Numbered from the stretch's first letter, positions 48,523-57,888 are shown. The stretch: DNA of 64,000 nt from Undibacterium sp. Jales W-56 (GCF_025548535.1 NZ_JAJLQW010000004.1:361981-425980); one strand, 5' to 3'. Program-made: numbers and translations. The notes: a model not told the origin generated them from the sequence alone.

Positions 48523-49419
48523 CTAGTCTGCGACCTTGTCGGATGGGAAGCGTAACGTGTCACGCAATAAAAAACCCATCGGCATATTCAGATTGGCGCC
48601 TTTGGGCGGCACGGGTTGCTGGAACCATTTTGTATACAATTTATTGATTTCGCCATCACTCATCATGCGGGCAACTTCACGATCGACAAAAGACTTAAAA
48701 GCCGGATCATCCTTGCGCAACATGATCGCATAAGGCTCGGTAGACAAGGGGTCGCCGACAATCGCAAACTTGCCCGGCTCTTTGGCATTCGCGCGCAGAC
48801 CGTACAGCAGTACGTCATCCATAGAAAAAGCATCGGCCTGGAAGGATTCCACCATCGCGAAGGAGTTATTGTGATCGTTGCCCTCGACCAGCTTTAATCC
48901 CAGGCCGCGTATTTTATCCCTGTCATTCAAGAGTTTGACTGAGGTCGTGCCCTTGGTGGTGACGACTTTTTTATCTTTCAGGTCGGTCCAGTTACTGATG
49001 CCGGAATCCGTCCTGACCAGCATTCTTGCGGTAGCAAAAAAATGCGGGATCGTGAAGGCTACCTGTTTGCGACGTTCGGCATTATTGGTGGTGGAGCCAC
49101 ACTCCAGGTCGGCCTTGCCGTCGGCAATACTGGAAATGCGGGTGCTAGGCGTGACCAGCACATAATTCACGTTCAATTGCGGGATCTTTAATTCTTTCTT
49201 GAGCGCCTCGACAATTTTTTGGCAAATTTCTACCGCATATCCGATCGGTTTTTTATTTTCGGACAAATACGAAAAAGGGAAGGATGCTTCCCGGTGTGCG
49301 ATGGTGATGGTCTGCGTTTCTTTGATCCGCGCCAGGGTATCGCCAGCCTGGACGGCAGACACGCAACAAGCTAAGCCACTCAATGCAGCTATTTTTACGA
49401 TCCAGAACTTAGCTTTCAT
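48523..49419 (-). CDS. Second amino acid ABC substrate-binding protein, GltI paralogue
   Basis: A 298-residue periplasmic binding protein with signal peptide (MKAKFWIVKIAALSGLACCV, cut near VQA-GD). It shares with GltI the segments LARIKETQTITIAHREASFPF, GKADLECGSTTNNAERRKQV, YAIMLRKDDPAFKSFVDREV and GEINKLYTKWFQQPVPPKGA. It lies directly upstream of gltI without a permease or ATPase of its own, so it probably feeds the same GltJKL channel with a different ligand preference. AGGGA fits ATG 49419 better than ATG 49425. Confidence 0.9.
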   Translation of the reverse strand: MKAKFWIVKIAALSGLACCVSAVQAGDTLARIKETQTITIAHREASFPFSYLSENKKPIGYAVEICQKIVEALKKELKIPQLNVNYVLVTPSTRISSIADGKADLECGSTTNNAERRKQVAFTIPHFFATARMLVRTDSGISNWTDLKDKKVVTTKGTTSVKLLNDRDKIRGLGLKLVEGNDHNNSFAMVESFQADAFSMDDVLLYGLRANAKEPGKFAIVGDPLSTEPYAIMLRKDDPAFKSFVDREVARMMSDGEINKLYTKWFQQPVPPKGANLNMPMGFLLRDTLRFPSDKVAD

Positions 49420-49590
49420 GATCATTCCCTAAGTGAGACAACGATGGCTTGCGCCCAAATTTTAGAATGGTAAATACATTTACACGATCTTTTATATTTA
49501 AATATGTTATTTTCACAGAATTTTATTTAGTTTTAATTCAGTGCTGACTGTTTTTTAATGGCAAGAAAAAACAGCACTTCAAATAAAACA

Positions 49591-49626
49591 ATACATCCAT
49601 CGATGCTGTTGCGTCGATGGATGTAT
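49591..49626 (-). terminator. Hairpin downstream of glutamate dehydrogenase
   Basis: ATACATCCATCGA and TCGATGGATGTAT (49591-49603, 49614-49626) form a perfect 13-bp stem with a 10-nt loop. On the minus strand TGTTTTATTTG follows, so it can end the dehydrogenase transcript about 145 nt after its stop. Confidence 0.7.
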
Positions 49627-49690
49627 TTCTCTTACCGTTACTCCAAGGCACCGAAAGATACACTAAAGTAGTAAGCCCTGCTTTAAATTT

Positions 49691-49728
49691 ATCTTACCAA
49701 CGATCTTACCAATGGATCTTACAATCCG
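49691..49728. repeat. Three imperfect 12-13-bp tandem units
   Basis: ATCTTACCAACG, ATCTTACCAATGG and ATCTTACAATCCG stand in a row in the 3' region of the glutamate dehydrogenase gene. No known element is recognised. The remaining sequence of this 350-bp gap shows only the hairpin at 49591. Confidence 0.5.
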
Positions 49729-49769
49729 TTCAAAACAAGACCATCAACTGCGTACCGGTCTTATGGGCA

Positions 49770-51056
49770 TTATGGATACAGGCCGCGGACTTCGCGTGCC
49801 TGCAAGACGCGTGAGCAACCGATGATGAAGGCTGCCGTGCGCAAAGACACTTTTTTATCTTCTGTCACATGCCAGACTGAATTAAACGCCTCCTTCATGA
49901 TGCGGGTCAGGCGCTGATTGATTTCGTCTTCACTCCAGAAATAACTGGAGAAATCCTGCACCCATTCAAAATACGACACTGTCACACCACCGGCATTCGC
50001 AATCACGTCTGGCACCACCAGAACACCCTTGTCGCTCAAAATATCATCGGCTTCCGGCGTGGTCGGACCATTCGCACCCTCGAGAATAATCTTGGCGCGA
50101 ATCTTGTGCGCATTCTTTTCCGTGATTTGCTGCTCCAGGGCGGCCGGAATCAGGATATCGCAATCGACCGACCAGAATTCTTCGCTCGGAATCACGGCTT
50201 CTGCACCGGCAAAACCGGCAACACTGCCATTGATTTCCACATGCTCCAGCAATTTGTGCGCATCCAGACCGTTAGAATGGAAAATCGTGCCGCCGTGATC
50301 TTGCACTGCCACGATTTTTGCACCGGCATCAGAGAACAAACGCGCTGCAATGCCGCCGACGTTACCGAAACCTTGCACTGCGACCTTTGAACCGGCAATA
50401 TTCAGGCCACGTTTTGCCGCGGCTTCGCAACCGACCACGAACACCCCGCGACCAGTCGCTTCGCGCCGCCCCAGACTGCCGCCCAGCGAAATCGGTTTAC
50501 CGGTCACCACGCCGGTCGCGGTACGACCTTCGTTCATGGAATAGGTATCCATCATCCATGCCATGGTTTGTTCGTTGGTATTGACGTCCGGTGCAGGAAT
50601 ATCCTTGTCCGGGCCAATGATGATGCCGATCTCGGAGGTGTAACGACGCGTCATACGCATCAGTTCGCCGCGCGATAAGGTCTTTGGATCAACCCGGACC
50701 CCGCCCTTCGCACCACCGTAAGGAACATTGACTGCCGAGTTCTTAATCGTCATCCAGGCAGACAAGGCCATCACTTCCGACAGCGTCACATCCTGGTGAA
50801 AACGCACGCCGCCCTTACCCGGACCGCGTGACGTATTGTGTTGTACACGATAGCCTTCAAAGTGGGAAATACTGCCGTCATCGCGCTCGATAGGCACGTC
50901 AACAATCAAAATACGCTTAGGGCGTTTCAGCGTCTCTACCCAACGGGACAGATGGCCGAGATAAGGCGTAACGCGATCGATTTGCTCTAGATAAACTGAC
51001 CAAGGACCTGTCTCATGCGGGGTAAGATAAGAGGGTATTTGGTGATGGCTGGACAT
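49770..51056 (-). CDS. gdhA: Glutamate dehydrogenase, NAD-type (Glu/Leu/Phe/Val dehydrogenase family)
   Basis: A hexameric oxidoreductase of 428 residues that converts glutamate to 2-oxoglutarate and ammonia. The substrate domain includes [20 protein letters not shown] and the catalytic lysine motif [15 protein letters not shown]; the Rossmann domain includes [16 protein letters not shown] and [16 protein letters not shown]. It is of the short, catabolic type used by Bacillus RocG/GudB and by betaproteobacteria. AAGGAG lies just upstream of the ATG. Its promoter region carries two inverted repeats. It adjoins the glutamate uptake genes, all leftward, consistent with glutamate breakdown. Confidence 0.94.
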   Translation of the reverse strand: MSSHHQIPSYLTPHETGPWSVYLEQIDRVTPYLGHLSRWVETLKRPKRILIVDVPIERDDGSISHFEGYRVQHNTSRGPGKGGVRFHQDVTLSEVMALSAWMTIKNSAVNVPYGGAKGGVRVDPKTLSRGELMRMTRRYTSEIGIIIGPDKDIPAPDVNTNEQTMAWMMDTYSMNEGRTATGVVTGKPISLGGSLGRREATGRGVFVVGCEAAAKRGLNIAGSKVAVQGFGNVGGIAARLFSDAGAKIVAVQDHGGTIFHSNGLDAHKLLEHVEINGSVAGFAGAEAVIPSEEFWSVDCDILIPAALEQQITEKNAHKIRAKIILEGANGPTTPEADDILSDKGVLVVPDVIANAGGVTVSYFEWVQDFSSYFWSEDEINQRLTRIMKEAFNSVWHVTEDKKVSLRTAAFIIGCSRVLQAREVRGLYP

Positions 51057-51096
51057 GATATGTCTCCTTCCTGTGTAAGTTAACTATGTTGACGAC

Positions 51097-51111
51097 CATT
51101 GGTGACCAATG
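51097..51111. promoter_or_regulatory. Inverted repeat in the gdhA promoter region (proximal)
   Basis: CATTGGTGACCAATG has 6-bp perfect arms around TGA and lies 41 bp before the gdhA start. A plausible operator overlapping or following the promoter. Confidence 0.45.
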
Positions 51112-51159
51112 AGGTGATGCATAGTAGGACAACAGGCCATTTTATCGCCAATGCTTTGT

Positions 51160-51177
51160 TTGCATGTATGTATGCAA
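51160..51177. promoter_or_regulatory. Inverted repeat in the gdhA promoter region (distal)
   Basis: TTGCATGTATGTATGCAA has 6-bp perfect arms with 6-bp spacing, about 104 bp before gdhA. It has the size of a LysR or other dimeric regulator site. The nearest regulator gene is the HypT-like LysR at 51390. The rest of the 51057-51389 gap shows only a stem AGATT..CGGGC/GCCCG.AATCT near 51236-51262, perhaps the end of the LysR transcript. Confidence 0.4.
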
Positions 51178-51389
51178 CAAATGCATAGATTTATCTTGTC
51201 CTGATTTTATGACAATTTCGCAGAAAAATGTTGTGCAGATTTGCGGGCGCAGGCCCGAATCTGAAATCGGTACCAGTAAAAAAATGAGAGAAAATCAGTT
51301 GCACTGAACAGCAGCTTAGGACAAATCAAGTCGAATTTACAGGAGCTTCTGCACAACAGACAGGCAACGGGCTGCATTGGGACGAGCAC

Positions 51390-52367
51390 TCAAGCGGGTT
51401 TGCGGCGTTCTTTCTTGGCGCTCTTGACCGTAGTATTGGCATGCGGCGCATGCAGCTGCGCCAGATAATCCCATAAGCGGGAGACGATCGCTTTGCCGGG
51501 CCGCTGTACTGATGGCCGTTCGCGATACAGGCGGATTTCCATCTCGACTTCCCATGCGCTGGAATGCCCGTCGGCGCGCGCCAGCTGCTTTTGTTTCAAC
51601 TCACGCGTCACCGCCGATTCCGGTAAAAAAGCGATGCCGCGGCCTTCCAGCGCCATCATTTTCAAGCCCTCCGCCATATCGGTTTCATAGCATTTTTCGA
51701 GATGCAAAGGGATCCGGGCATCGTTCAGAATCAGATCGACCATGCGTCCCAGATAGGCATTATTGGCATAGGCTAAAAACGGCAGGGGCGCCCTCTCAGT
51801 GCCGGGTAACAGCAACTCGGGTTTGCCGGACTTATCGCAGCGCGTATAAGCCCGCAAAGCTTCGGTCCCCATGCTGATCATGTCGTACTGGCTGGCATCC
51901 AAGAGCAAGGGTTGGCGCGGGTGGTGGTAGCACAGCAGCAGATCGCAACCGCCTTCGACCAGACTCATCACGGCATCGTGCACATTCAACGCCAGCAAGC
52001 GGCTATTAATCTCGCCGAAGGCCGATTCCAGCTCCGTCAGCCATTTCGGCACATAGGTCAGCGACAGAGTGTGGGGTACCGCGAAATCGACCGTGGTCTG
52101 GGTAGTGGTGCGCTTACCGCGTAACAGCGCGCGGGCGTTGTTGATCTGGCCCAGCATCGCAATCGCCTGCTCGTAAAACACTTCGCCCGCATGCGTCAAC
52201 CGGGTCGGATACGAAGTACGGTCTATCAGGTCGCTACCGAGCCAGGCTTCCAGCGATTGTATGCGGCGTGAGAATGCCGGTTGCGTGACGTGACGCAATT
52301 CGGCAGAGCGGCTGAAACTATTGGTTTCAGCTAAAGAGACGAAGTCTTCCAGCCATTTGGTTTCCAT
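51390..52367 (-). CDS. LysR-family transcriptional regulator, HypT/YjiE-like
   Basis: A 325-residue LysR regulator. The helix-turn-helix is SFSRSAELRHVTQPAFSRRI (about residues 17-36), and the opening METKWLEDFVSLAETNSFSR is characteristic of the HypT (YjiE) subgroup, which in E. coli responds to hypochlorite. The effector domain includes LTYVPKWLTELESAFGEINS and ALEGRGIAFLPESAV. A lysine-rich tail (VKSAKKERRKPA) ends it. It is leftward, directly upstream of gdhA, so it is a candidate regulator of gdhA; HypT-like function in this species is inference. Confidence 0.87.
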   Translation of the reverse strand: METKWLEDFVSLAETNSFSRSAELRHVTQPAFSRRIQSLEAWLGSDLIDRTSYPTRLTHAGEVFYEQAIAMLGQINNARALLRGKRTTTQTTVDFAVPHTLSLTYVPKWLTELESAFGEINSRLLALNVHDAVMSLVEGGCDLLLCYHHPRQPLLLDASQYDMISMGTEALRAYTRCDKSGKPELLLPGTERAPLPFLAYANNAYLGRMVDLILNDARIPLHLEKCYETDMAEGLKMMALEGRGIAFLPESAVTRELKQKQLARADGHSSAWEVEMEIRLYRERPSVQRPGKAIVSRLWDYLAQLHAPHANTTVKSAKKERRKPA

Positions 52368-52459
52368 CCCGCCATGATAATCGCAGCGCGAAAAAAAAGC
52401 GCCAACTTGTGCGAGATACCCACACAGTGTGACGCTGATTATGTCGGCACTGCCGACAC

Positions 52460-53584
52460 CTAGAAAATATTCGTTTGCTCGGTCAGACTGCCGCCGACGG
52501 ATTCATAGATCACGACCGTCCCATCCTTCAGATCGCCTTTGGCATCGAACTCTATCGTGCCCTGGATCTTGCCATCGAATGACGTCTTTTTCATCTCGGG
52601 CACAAACACCTTAGGATCGATGGAACCGGCTCTCTGCATCGCCTGCGCATATACATGTATGCCGTCGTAAGAGATCGGCGACATCGCGCCGGGCTCGCCG
52701 AATTTGGCGCGGTATTTTTGCATGAAGGCGGCACCGCCCGACAGCCATGAAGGCGGCACACCGGCGACGGTACAAAAATAGCCATGATCGGCATTGCCTG
52801 CCGCCGCCTTGATGATCGCCGCATCGCACATGGAATCGCCGGTCACAAATTTGGCGGCAATACCGGCAGCCCGCATCGCCTTCAGCAATCCCAGGCCTAC
52901 CGGCTCATCGCCGCCGTAGATGACGACATCGGATTTACTCTCGCCGATTTTCTTCACGAGTTGCGGATAATCGACCGTCAGCGGATTTACCGATTCTTTG
53001 CCGGGTGTGATTTTTTTCGACTCCAGGACTTTCAATACTTCGGCCGCCAGGCCGACGCCGAACAACGAGGCATCATCGATCACAAACACCGTTTTGGCTT
53101 TGAGCTTATCGACCGCAATACGCCCCAATGTTGTGCCCTGCTCGATATCATCCGCACCAATACGGAACGCGCTGGCTATTCCCATACGGGTGTATTTGGG
53201 ATTGGTTGATGCCGACATCTGCGGAATGCCTGCTTTGGCATAGATAGGCGCTGCAGGAATCGTCACGCCGGAATTGAAATGTCCGTACACCGCTGCCACC
53301 CCGGCATCCACCAGACGTTGGGCGGCGGCCTTACCGTCTTCCGGATTGGCTTTGTCATCCTCTACTATCAAGGAAAAATGAGCGCGCTTGCCCTGGATAT
53401 ACATGCCGTCTTCATTCAATTCATCGACGGCGATTTGCGCACCGTTGGCAATGCTTTTGCCATTATGAGCAAGGTTGCCGGTCATCGGCGCGACCACTCC
53501 GATTTTGACTTCGACCTGACGACTACAGGCGCTGAGCAACAAAACTACAGCGAGGCTAATTAGTTTTTGTGACGAGACTTTCAT
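52460..53584 (-). CDS. Branched-chain amino acid-type ABC substrate-binding lipoprotein
   Basis: A 374-residue periplasmic ligand-binding protein of the LivJ/LivK type. It has a lipoprotein signal (MKVSSQKLISLAVVLLLSAC; lipobox LSAC at 17-20), so it should be lipid-anchored. Family motifs: VKIGVVAPMTGNLAHNGKSI, YGHFNSGVTIPAAPIYAKAG, ARRI-like region FRIGADDIEQGTTLG, and PMSPISYDGIHVYAQAM. No LivHMGF transporter genes are nearby, so it is an orphan whose ligand is unknown. AGGAG precedes the ATG. A 10-bp direct repeat lies 37-56 bp upstream. Confidence 0.9.
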   Translation of the reverse strand: MKVSSQKLISLAVVLLLSACSRQVEVKIGVVAPMTGNLAHNGKSIANGAQIAVDELNEDGMYIQGKRAHFSLIVEDDKANPEDGKAAAQRLVDAGVAAVYGHFNSGVTIPAAPIYAKAGIPQMSASTNPKYTRMGIASAFRIGADDIEQGTTLGRIAVDKLKAKTVFVIDDASLFGVGLAAEVLKVLESKKITPGKESVNPLTVDYPQLVKKIGESKSDVVIYGGDEPVGLGLLKAMRAAGIAAKFVTGDSMCDAAIIKAAAGNADHGYFCTVAGVPPSWLSGGAAFMQKYRAKFGEPGAMSPISYDGIHVYAQAMQRAGSIDPKVFVPEMKKTSFDGKIQGTIEFDAKGDLKDGTVVIYESVGGSLTEQTNIF

Positions 53585-53620
53585 CGTTGCTCCTGGGTAG
53601 AGAGGCGGATTTTAGAAAAA

Positions 53621-53640
53621 ATTCTTCTTGATTCTTCTTG
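53621..53640. repeat. Two 10-bp direct repeats upstream of the binding lipoprotein
   Basis: ATTCTTCTTG is repeated exactly, end to end, 37-56 bp before the lipoprotein start, in its probable leader or promoter. It could be a slippage duplication. Confidence 0.5.
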
Positions 53641-53820
53641 ATGGTAGAGCCGGATGGAACGAATAAAATTTTGAAATTTTCAGCATTTTAAGCACTTTGC
53701 ACCGAAGCTACCAGAACTAAAAATATCTTGAATACCCTAAAGCAATCTTTGTGCCTCAAACTGAGCACGGTGAATAAGCTGGTTTATCAAATAGGTCCGC
53801 TTTTTCGATCCGTCTGCAAA

Positions 53821-55686
53821 TCAATCATCCACGCCAACAACTTCTTCGGCGGTTTCTTCGCTACGATTCTGCTGTCGCTCCCACATCTGCGCATACGCGC
53901 CGTCTTGCGCCAACAGTTGCTGATGGGTGCCGCGCTCGATAATGCGTCCTTTATCCATCACCAGGATCTGTCCCGCATCGACGATGGTCGACAGCCGATG
54001 TGCGATGACCAGGCTGGTGCGGGTTTTGGCGATCTCCTTGATTTGCGCCTGTATCATTTGCTCGGACTTGGAATCGAGTGCCGAAGTCGCTTCATCGAAA
54101 ATCAGGATCGATGGATTTTTCAACAGGGTTCTGGCAATCGCAACCCGTTGTTTTTCGCCGCCGGATAATTTCAAGCCGCGCTCACCGACTGGGGTCGCAT
54201 AGCCGTCCGGCAGGCTCTCGATAAAATCGTGGATATAGGCGGCACGCGCCACTGCGATGACTTCGTCCCGGGTCGCGCCCGGCTTGCCATAGGCGATGTT
54301 GTATTCAATGCTGTCATTGAACAAGACCGTATCTTGCGGCACGATGCCGATCGCGCTGCGCAAGGAGTGCTGGGTAATGCTGCGGATATCCTGCCCGTCA
54401 ATCAGGATGGCGCCGTTCTGGATATCGTAGAAGCGGAATAACAGACGCGACAAGGTCGATTTTCCCGAGCCGCTATGACCGACCACCGCGGTGGTGGTGC
54501 CAGCGGGAATCGAAAAATCGATATCGAATAAAATCTGCCGCTTGCTCTCATAACTGAAATCGACATGGGAAAAGCGTATCGCGCCACCCTTGGTATGATC
54601 CACATGCAAGGGAACCGCATGGTCCGGATCGGCAATCTCCTTATGCTGATCCAGCAAGGAAAACAGCTTCTCCATATCGGCCAGGCTCTGTTTGATTTCG
54701 CGATACAAGACGCCAAGAAAATTCAGCGGAATATACAGTTGAATCATGAAGGTATTCACCAGCACCAAGTCGCCCAGACTCATTACTCCATCGATCACAC
54801 CTTGCGTGGCGCGCCATAAAATCAGCGTCACCGCAGTGGCAATGATCAGCGATTGCCCGGTATTCAACAGAGACAAGCTCGATTGCGATTTGACTGCGGC
54901 ATGCTCAAATCTTTGCAAGCCTTCGTCGTAGCGCCGCGCCTCGTATTCTTCGTTGCCGAAATATTTCACGGTCTCGTAATTCAATAAGGAATCGATGGCC
55001 TTGGTACTCGCTTTAGAATCCAGCTCATTCATGGTGCGGCGAAAATGAGTGCGCCATTCCGTCACCGCAATCGTGAACGTAATATAGGTCGCCAGCGCCA
55101 CCATCGTGATCACCGAGAACCAGATATCGTAGTGGGTCGAGAGATAAATCAGGACCAGCGTAATCTCGAGCAGGGTCGGGAAAATACTGAACAGGGCATA
55201 CGACACCAGCGACGAGATACCCCGTGTACCGCGCTCGATGTCACGCGTCATACCGCCGGTCTGACGATTCAGGTGAAAGCGTAATGACAAGGCATGCAAA
55301 TGCCGGAATACTTTCAGCGCGATGGTCCTGACCGCACGCTGCGTGACCTTGGCAAAGACAAATTCACGCAACTCCGTAAACAAGGTAGTCGATAGCCGCA
55401 AAGCACCGTAGCCAATCAAAATCCCGATCGGCAATACCATCAGCGCGGCAGGATGCTGAGGGCTGATCGACATACTGTCGATCAATTGTTTGAGTACCAA
55501 AGGCACGCCAACATTGGCGAGTTTGGCGCCGACCAGGAACAAAAGTGCCAGCGAGACCCGCCATTTATATGCCCACAAATACGGTAATAAAGTTTTAACA
55601 GTAGACCAATCGCCGCGGGACGATGGCGTCGTCGTTACGGTGGCAGGCACAGACGCGGAGGCATCGGTTGATGAGTTGCGGCGCAT
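53821..55686 (-). CDS. ABC exporter, Atm1/HMT1-like (membrane and ATPase domains fused)
   Basis: A 621-residue half-transporter that works as a homodimer. Six membrane helices (residues about 35-330) are followed by an ATPase domain (about 360-600). HLNRQTGGMTRDIERGTRG is the Atm1-type segment that lines the glutathione site, and NYETVKYFGNEEYE is also Atm1-like. Walker A is GHSGSGKSTL, the signature LSGGEKQRVAIAR, and Walker B ILIFDEATSALD. Relatives export glutathione polysulfide or metal-glutathione complexes, linked to Fe-S assembly or heavy-metal tolerance. Single gene, divergent from the thioesterase. Confidence 0.92.
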   Translation of the reverse strand: MRRNSSTDASASVPATVTTTPSSRGDWSTVKTLLPYLWAYKWRVSLALLFLVGAKLANVGVPLVLKQLIDSMSISPQHPAALMVLPIGILIGYGALRLSTTLFTELREFVFAKVTQRAVRTIALKVFRHLHALSLRFHLNRQTGGMTRDIERGTRGISSLVSYALFSIFPTLLEITLVLIYLSTHYDIWFSVITMVALATYITFTIAVTEWRTHFRRTMNELDSKASTKAIDSLLNYETVKYFGNEEYEARRYDEGLQRFEHAAVKSQSSLSLLNTGQSLIIATAVTLILWRATQGVIDGVMSLGDLVLVNTFMIQLYIPLNFLGVLYREIKQSLADMEKLFSLLDQHKEIADPDHAVPLHVDHTKGGAIRFSHVDFSYESKRQILFDIDFSIPAGTTTAVVGHSGSGKSTLSRLLFRFYDIQNGAILIDGQDIRSITQHSLRSAIGIVPQDTVLFNDSIEYNIAYGKPGATRDEVIAVARAAYIHDFIESLPDGYATPVGERGLKLSGGEKQRVAIARTLLKNPSILIFDEATSALDSKSEQMIQAQIKEIAKTRTSLVIAHRLSTIVDAGQILVMDKGRIIERGTHQQLLAQDGAYAQMWERQQNRSEETAEEVVGVDD

Positions 55687-55769
55687 AGAATTGCCTAAAG
55701 TAAAGAGTGGATATGGTTTATGATTTGCTCAAACGATCTAAGCGAATTGTATCTTTGAAAGGAAATACC

Positions 55770-56177
55770 ATGTCTGAACCGACCAAAACCACGCTACCGG
55801 CCGGCATGCCGCAATTGCGCGTGATGCCCATGCCTGCCGACGCCAATGTCCACGGCGACGTTTTTGGCGGCTGGATCATGGCGCAGGTCGATATCGCCGG
55901 CGCCATCCCGGCCGCCCGCCGCGCCAATGGCCGCGTCGCAACGATTGCGGTGAATTCCTTCCTGTTTAAACAGCCGGTATTTGTTGGCGATTTACTCTCG
56001 TTTTACGCCGAAGTGACCAAGGTCGGCAATACCTCGATCACCGTGTCGGTCGAAGTCTATGCAGAACGCAATCGCCTGCAAGCGAGTACGGTCAAAGTCA
56101 CCGAAGCGACGCTGACCTATGTGGCGACCGGCGAGGACAGAAAACCCCGCCCGATTCCGCCGCTGGAATCAATTTAA
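55770..56177 (+). CDS. Acyl-CoA thioesterase, YciA/BACH type
   Basis: A 135-residue hot-dog-fold enzyme that hydrolyses acyl-CoA to free acid and CoA. Typical: RVMPMPADANVHGDVFGGWI (residues about 17-36, containing the catalytic Asn-His-Gly and Asp-Val-Phe-Gly-Gly motif), RVATIAVNSFLFKQPVFVGD, and LTYVATGEDRKPRPIP at the end. The start at 55770 is chosen for GAAAGGAAA just upstream; the frame from 55707 adds an untypical tail. Single gene before phoD. Confidence 0.93.
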   Translation: MSEPTKTTLPAGMPQLRVMPMPADANVHGDVFGGWIMAQVDIAGAIPAARRANGRVATIAVNSFLFKQPVFVGDLLSFYAEVTKVGNTSITVSVEVYAERNRLQASTVKVTEATLTYVATGEDRKPRPIPPLESI

Positions 56178-56233
56178 AATCGATCTAAAAGCATTCCGAA
56201 TAATTTCATCTGGTGCTTGCTGCACTGAATCCT

Positions 56234-57823
56234 ATGCATCGACGGCAGTTCTTACAGCACTCTTTACGTCTCTCACTACTTGCCGCTTCGGCATATCAGC
56301 TCCCCAGTTTTGCCGCGGATAAATCATCGGTTTATCCGTTCACGCTGGGCGTTGCCTCCGGCTCTCCGCGGCATGACAGCGTGGTAATCTGGACCCGTCT
56401 GTTGCCGGAGCCACTAAATGCCTTGGCACTACCCGCCGTGCCCTACAAGGTGCGATGGGAAATTTCGGAGGATGAAACCTTTCATCATATTATCGGCAGA
56501 GGCGAGCACACCGCCTTACCGGAACTGGCGCACAGCGTGCATGTGGATATCACCGGCTTGCAGTCGGAACGCAATTACTGGTATCGCTTTATGCTGGGCG
56601 AGGCGGTCAGCCCTGTAGGCCGCACCCGCACCGCCCCTGCGGCAGATGCGCTGCCGTCCAGCTTGCGCCTGGCGGTGGCATCTTGCCAGCATTGGGAGTT
56701 CGGTGAATATGCGGGGCACCGGCATATCGCGGCGGCGTATCCCGATCTCGTAGCTTTTCTCGGCGATTATATTTATGAATGGGGTCCTTACGATTTAGCG
56801 CATCCAGCCAAGCCGCGCCGCCGCGATGTGGAAAGTGTCAATCTGGCGGGTTACCGCAATCGCTACGCGCAGTACAAAACCGATCCGCACCTACAAGCGG
56901 CGCACCATGTCGCGCCCTGGATCGTGACCTGGGACGATCATGAAGTCTGCAACGATTACGGTAATGACCGGGACGAGCGCTTATCTGTCGATTTTTTGCA
57001 AAGACGGGCTGCCGCCTATCAGGCATTTTATGAGCATATGCCGGTACGCTTACCGAATCTGGCAGCGCTGATGAGTGAGGCCGGCCGCTTTGCTCATATG
57101 CGGATTTATGAGCGCTATGACTGGGGCAGACTGGCGCGTTTTCATGTACTCGACGACCGTCAATATCGCTCGCATCATGCCTGTCCAAAGCCGGGACAGG
57201 GCGGCTCAAATTCGGTGACGAATGCCGAATGCCGTGAATTGCTTGATCCGACCCGGACTTTGCTCGGAGCCGAACAAGAGAAATGGCTGGCACAGGGTTT
57301 TGCCGCATCCAGCGCGAAATGGAATGTGCTGACCCAGCAAACCTTGTTCGCGCAATCGAGCCAGACGCCCATAATCAAAGAAGGCGATGGCAAATTCTGG
57401 ACCGACGGCTGGGATGGCTACCCGATTGCGCGTCAGCGTTTATTGGACGATCTGCAAAAACACAAGCCGGCGAATCCCGTGATTATCTCGGGTGATGTGC
57501 ATACTTTTTATGCGGCGAATATCAAGCGCGATTTTTACAGCAAAGCATCGGCCAGCAACCCTGTTCTGGCGACGGAATTTTGCGGCACCTCGATCACTTC
57601 GAGTTCGCGCCCGCAAGAACGCACCGATCAATACGTGGCACAAAATCCGCATATCAAATTTGGATGCAGCGACAAACGCGGATTCATGTTGATGGACATC
57701 ACGCCCAAACAAATGAGCACGCGCTTTATGGCGCTGGACGATGTATCGCGTGCCGATTCCGGTATCTCGACATTGGCTGGCTTTGTAGTCGAAGATGGTA
57801 AAACCGGTGTGGTGGCAGCTTAG
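56234..57823 (+). CDS. phoD: Alkaline phosphatase D family protein, Tat-exported
   Basis: A PhoD-type phosphodiesterase/alkaline phosphatase of about 529 residues. A twin-arginine signal (MHRRQFLQHSLRLSLLAASA, RRQFL at 3-7) sends the folded, metal-loaded enzyme to the periplasm. Domain features: GVASGSPRHDSVVIWTRLLP (PhoD N-terminal domain), then the metal-site segments VAFLGDYIYEWGPYD, WDDHEVCNDYG, LDDRQYRS and VIISGDVHTFYAAN. ATG 56234 is preferred over GTG 56213 because it starts the Tat signal. No Pho box was recognised in the short gap upstream. Strong terminator at 57857. Confidence 0.92.
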   Translation: MHRRQFLQHSLRLSLLAASAYQLPSFAADKSSVYPFTLGVASGSPRHDSVVIWTRLLPEPLNALALPAVPYKVRWEISEDETFHHIIGRGEHTALPELAHSVHVDITGLQSERNYWYRFMLGEAVSPVGRTRTAPAADALPSSLRLAVASCQHWEFGEYAGHRHIAAAYPDLVAFLGDYIYEWGPYDLAHPAKPRRRDVESVNLAGYRNRYAQYKTDPHLQAAHHVAPWIVTWDDHEVCNDYGNDRDERLSVDFLQRRAAAYQAFYEHMPVRLPNLAALMSEAGRFAHMRIYERYDWGRLARFHVLDDRQYRSHHACPKPGQGGSNSVTNAECRELLDPTRTLLGAEQEKWLAQGFAASSAKWNVLTQQTLFAQSSQTPIIKEGDGKFWTDGWDGYPIARQRLLDDLQKHKPANPVIISGDVHTFYAANIKRDFYSKASASNPVLATEFCGTSITSSSRPQERTDQYVAQNPHIKFGCSDKRGFMLMDITPKQMSTRFMALDDVSRADSGISTLAGFVVEDGKTGVVAA

Positions 57824-57856
57824 CCGATTTGTGATTGCACATCTCGATCTGGCATA

Positions 57857-57885
57857 AAAAAGGAAGGCAGTTCGCCTTCCTTTTT
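57857..57885. terminator. Terminator of phoD
   Basis: AAAAAGGAAGGC-AGTTC-GCCTTCCTTTTT: a 12-bp stem with a pentaloop and T-run, 33 bp after the phoD stop; symmetrical enough to work in both directions. Confidence 0.92.
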
Positions 57886-57888
57886 CAT

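Noticed and set aside
49617..49814. 65-codon rightward frame beside glutamate dehydrogenase
   Set aside because: It contains the hairpin arm and tandem repeats, overlaps the conserved dehydrogenase end on the other strand, and has no ribosome site or recognisable sequence.
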